Assembly (NCBI GenBank): GCA_013361595.1
Contig: JABFXT010000352.1
Coordinates: forward strand, 1 to 7,188
Length of the DNA: 7,188 bases
Source of the DNA: Nocardia sp.
GTDB taxonomy: Bacteria; Actinomycetota; Actinomycetes; Mycobacteriales; Mycobacteriaceae
Direction: 5' to 3'
Notes under the pieces: generated by a model
Told to the model about the DNA's origin: nothing
Databases searched by the model: none
Seen by the model: the letters and a program-made list of their open reading frames with translations, nothing else
Part shown: in pieces, positions 4,927 through 7,188 of the stretch
How the letters are laid out: every line of letters starts with the position of its first letter
Numbering within the stretch: the stretch's first letter is position 1
Translations under genes and position numbers: made by a program

Positions 4927-7188
4927 TTGCACCTGAAAAGCTTGACGTTGAAAGGGTTCAAATCCTTCGCGTCCGCGACGACCCTGCGGTTCGAACCCGG
5001 CATCACCTGTGTCGTGGGGCCGAACGGATCCGGTAAATCCAATGTCGTCGACGCGCTCACCTGGGTGATGGGGGAGCAGGGGGCCAAAGCGCTACGCGGC
5101 GGCAAGATGCAGGACGTCATCTTCGCCGGTACCTCCGGCCGGGCGCCGCTGGGCCGGGCCGAGGTCACGCTGACCATCGACAATTCCGACGGCGCGTTGC
5201 CCATCGACTACGCCGAGGTCTCGATCACCCGCCGGATGTTCCGCGACGGCGCCGGCGAATACGAGATCAACGGCAACACCTGCCGGTTGATGGATGTGCA
5301 GGAACTGCTCAGCGATTCCGGTATCGGCCGGGAGATGCACGTCATCGTCGGCCAGGGTCAGCTCTCGGCCATTCTCGAATCGCGTCCCGAGGACCGGCGC
5401 GCCTTCATCGAAGAAGCCGCCGGGGTGCTCAAACACCGCAAGCGCAAGGAAAAAGCCGTTCGCAAACTCGATGCGATGCAGGCCAACCTGGCCCGGCTCA
5501 CCGACCTCACCACCGAACTCCGCCGCCAGCTCAAGCCGCTGGGCCGGCAGGCCGAGGTGGCACGCCGGGCGCAGACAGTGCAGGCGGATCTGCGCGACGC
5601 CCGGTTGCGGCTGGCCGCCGACGATCTGGTCACCCGGCGCACCGAGCTGGCGAGCCAGCAGAGCAAAGAGGCGTACGCGCGAGAACAGCAGATCACCGTG
5701 CAGAGCGAACTCGACGCCGCCAATGCCGCGCTCGCCCAGCAGGAATACCAGCTCTCGCAGCTCACGCCCGGTGCCGAGGCGGCGGGGCAGCTGTGGTTCC
5801 AGCTGTCCGCGCTGTCCGAACGGGTCAACGCGACGATCCGGATCGCCGGTGACCGTGCCCGGCACCTGGATACCTCCGCCCCGGCGAACACCGGCCGCGA
5901 CCCCGATCAACTCGAAGCCGAAGCCGATCGGGTGGAGGCCGAGGAAGCCGAACTGCGCGAAGCCGTCGAGATGGCCACCGAAACGCTGGAGGCGGCGCGG
6001 GACGGTCTGGCCGATCGCGAACACGCGGCCAAGGCCGCCGAACAGGCGCATCTGGCCGCGGTGCGCGCCATCGCCGACCGGCGCGAAGGGCTGGTCCGGT
6101 TGTCCGGGCAGGTCGATAATCTGCGCACGCGCGCCCAATCGATGGACGCCGAGATCGTGCGGTTGTCCACCGCGATCGCGGAGGCCCGGGCCCGGGGGAC
6201 CGCCGCGCGGACCGAATTCGACACGGTCCAGGACGAACTGGCCGAACTGGACGCCGGGGAAGCCGGACTCGACGCCCAGCACGAACATGCCGTGGAAGCC
6301 CTCGAACTGGCCGACACCCGGGTCACCGAACTGCGCGCCGAGGACCGGGAGGCCGGTCGGCTGGTGGCCTCGCTGACCGCCCGGATCGAAGCGCTCGGGA
6401 TGAACCTGGCCAGCCGCGACGGCGCGGCCTGGCTCACCGAGAACCATCCGGCCGGACTGCTGGGTCCGCTGTCCGGACAACTGCGTGTGCACAACGGTTT
6501 CGAATCCGCGGTGGCCGCGGTGCTCGGCCCGGTGGCCGAGGCCGTGGTGGCCGATACCGGTGAGACGGCCCTCAGTGCTCTGCGGGCGCTCGGGAAGGCC
6601 GACGGTGGCCGGGCCGCGCTGGTATACGAGGGATCGGGGCAGGAGCAGCCCGAGACCGATCGGGAGCTGCCCGGATCCGCCCGGTGGTTGCTCGATGTGC
6701 TGGACTGCCCCGGGCCGGTCCGCGCCGCGGTGGTGGCGCTGACCGATCGCGTCGCGGTGGTCGACGATCTGGATACGGCGTCCACGCTGCTCGGCGAACG
6801 GCCGGAACTGCGGGTCGTCACCCGCGACGGTGATCTGGCCGGGACCGGATGGCTGGTCGGCGGTTCGGACCGGTCGCCGAGCCGGTTGGAGATCCAGGCC
6901 GGTATCGACGCCGCCGAGGCCGAGCTGGTCGCCGCCCGCCGCAGGGCCGAGGGACTGGAAGCGAGTCTGGCCGGGGCGCTGGAGGAACAGACCGACCGGA
7001 AAGAAGCCGTCGACCACACGCTGCTCTCCCTGCACGAATCCGATCAAGCCCTCAACGCGGTCTACGAACGACTCGGCCGACTGGGCTCGGCGGTCCGGGC
7101 GGCCGACACCGAATCGGAGCGGTTGACCGGCCAGCGCGCCGATGCCGAGAGCGCGCACGAGAAAGCGGTCACCGAACTGGCCGAGCTC
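4927..7188 (+). CDS. smc: Chromosome partition protein Smc, N-terminal 754 codons (3' end outside window)
   Basis: The frame begins at TTG 4927 and stays open to the end of the window; the whole family is about 1,190-1,210 residues. Smc is the cytoplasmic ATPase core of the bacterial condensin complex with ScpA and ScpB, which loads at parS sites and extrudes DNA loops to organise and segregate chromosomes. Residues 1 to about 165 form the N-terminal half of the ATPase head: HLKSLTLKGFKSFA, Walker A GPNGSGKS (31-38), the Q-loop VGQGQL (141-146) and the RPEDRRAFIEEAAGVLKHR block. About 165-505 is the outgoing coiled coil, rich in Ala, Glu and Arg. About 509-650 is the hinge, ending in the LVGGSDRS block. 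From 655 the returning coiled coil begins. The signature motif and Walker B lie beyond the window. The TTG start sits directly before the conserved N-terminus, so it is well supported. Confidence 0.98.
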   Translation, partial: MHLKSLTLKGFKSFASATTLRFEPGITCVVGPNGSGKSNVVDALTWVMGEQGAKALRGGKMQDVIFAGTSGRAPLGRAEVTLTIDNSDGALPIDYAEVSITRRMFRDGAGEYEINGNTCRLMDVQELLSDSGIGREMHVIVGQGQLSAILESRPEDRRAFIEEAAGVLKHRKRKEKAVRKLDAMQANLARLTDLTTELRRQLKPLGRQAEVARRAQTVQADLRDARLRLAADDLVTRRTELASQQSKEAYAREQQITVQSELDAANAALAQQEYQLSQLTPGAEAAGQLWFQLSALSERVNATIRIAGDRARHLDTSAPANTGRDPDQLEAEADRVEAEEAELREAVEMATETLEAARDGLADREHAAKAAEQAHLAAVRAIADRREGLVRLSGQVDNLRTRAQSMDAEIVRLSTAIAEARARGTAARTEFDTVQDELAELDAGEAGLDAQHEHAVEALELADTRVTELRAEDREAGRLVASLTARIEALGMNLASRDGAAWLTENHPAGLLGPLSGQLRVHNGFESAVAAVLGPVAEAVVADTGETALSALRALGKADGGRAALVYEGSGQEQPETDRELPGSARWLLDVLDCPGPVRAAVVALTDRVAVVDDLDTASTLLGERPELRVVTRDGDLAGTGWLVGGSDRSPSRLEIQAGIDAAEAELVAARRRAEGLEASLAGALEEQTDRKEAVDHTLLSLHESDQALNAVYERLGRLGSAVRAADTESERLTGQRADAESAHEKAVTELAEL

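Noticed and set aside
5092..7158. A 688-codon open frame on the minus strand opposite smc
   Set aside because: It lies wholly antisense to a certain smc gene. Long antisense frames are expected where third positions are GC-rich, and its Gly/Arg/Pro/Gln-rich product shows no family signs.
1..7188. Search for CRISPR arrays, parS sites, tRNA genes, insertion sequences or defence genes
   Set aside because: No regularly spaced repeats, no parS-like palindrome, no transposase or integrase, and no known defence domain were seen.

Overview
The window reads as chromosome from a high-GC actinobacterium of the Mycobacteriales, most likely Nocardia or a close relative. The Smc N-terminus closely resembles mycobacterial Smc from memory. 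The order OsmC-like gene, acylphosphatase, smc matches the mycobacterial rnc–fpg–OsmC-like–acyP–smc–ftsY neighbourhood. All seven genes are on the plus strand and all use GC-rich codons, so nothing looks recently transferred. The genus is an inference.

Layout. 1-465: C-terminal part of a PHP-domain phosphoesterase, entering from the left. 500-1591: a winged-helix protein of the HTH_42/AlkZ-like DNA glycosylase superfamily with a Q-G-Q motif. 1725-3245: an unusual protein with two membrane segments, a cytoplasmic domain of unknown family between them, and an extracytoplasmic PstS-like substrate-binding domain. 3239-3329: a repeat-rich spacer. 3393-3917: OsmC-family protein. 3920-4213: acylphosphatase, 2 bases after the osmC-like stop. 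4248-4325: a short AT-richer regulatory stretch with a TTGACA box, small direct repeats and a strong ribosome binding site. 4326-4745: a DUF1707 protein with two membrane segments. 4746-4926: intergenic region with a hairpin, a 12-base direct repeat and a possible smc promoter. 4927-7188: the first 754 codons of smc, starting at TTG and running off the right end.

How the genes fit together. The osmC-like/acyP pair is almost certainly co-translated. The DUF1707 gene appears to be a separate transcription unit placed between acyP and smc. The PHP and AlkZ-like genes may be co-transcribed (34-base gap), and both are plausibly linked to DNA repair or nucleotide metabolism. The substrate-binding membrane protein has no ABC permease or ATPase beside it here, so a sensor role is as plausible as a transport role.

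No CRISPR array, insertion sequence, prophage, RNA gene or recognisable defence island was found. The least ordinary item is the 1725-3245 membrane protein. No gap between genes exceeds 300 bases.
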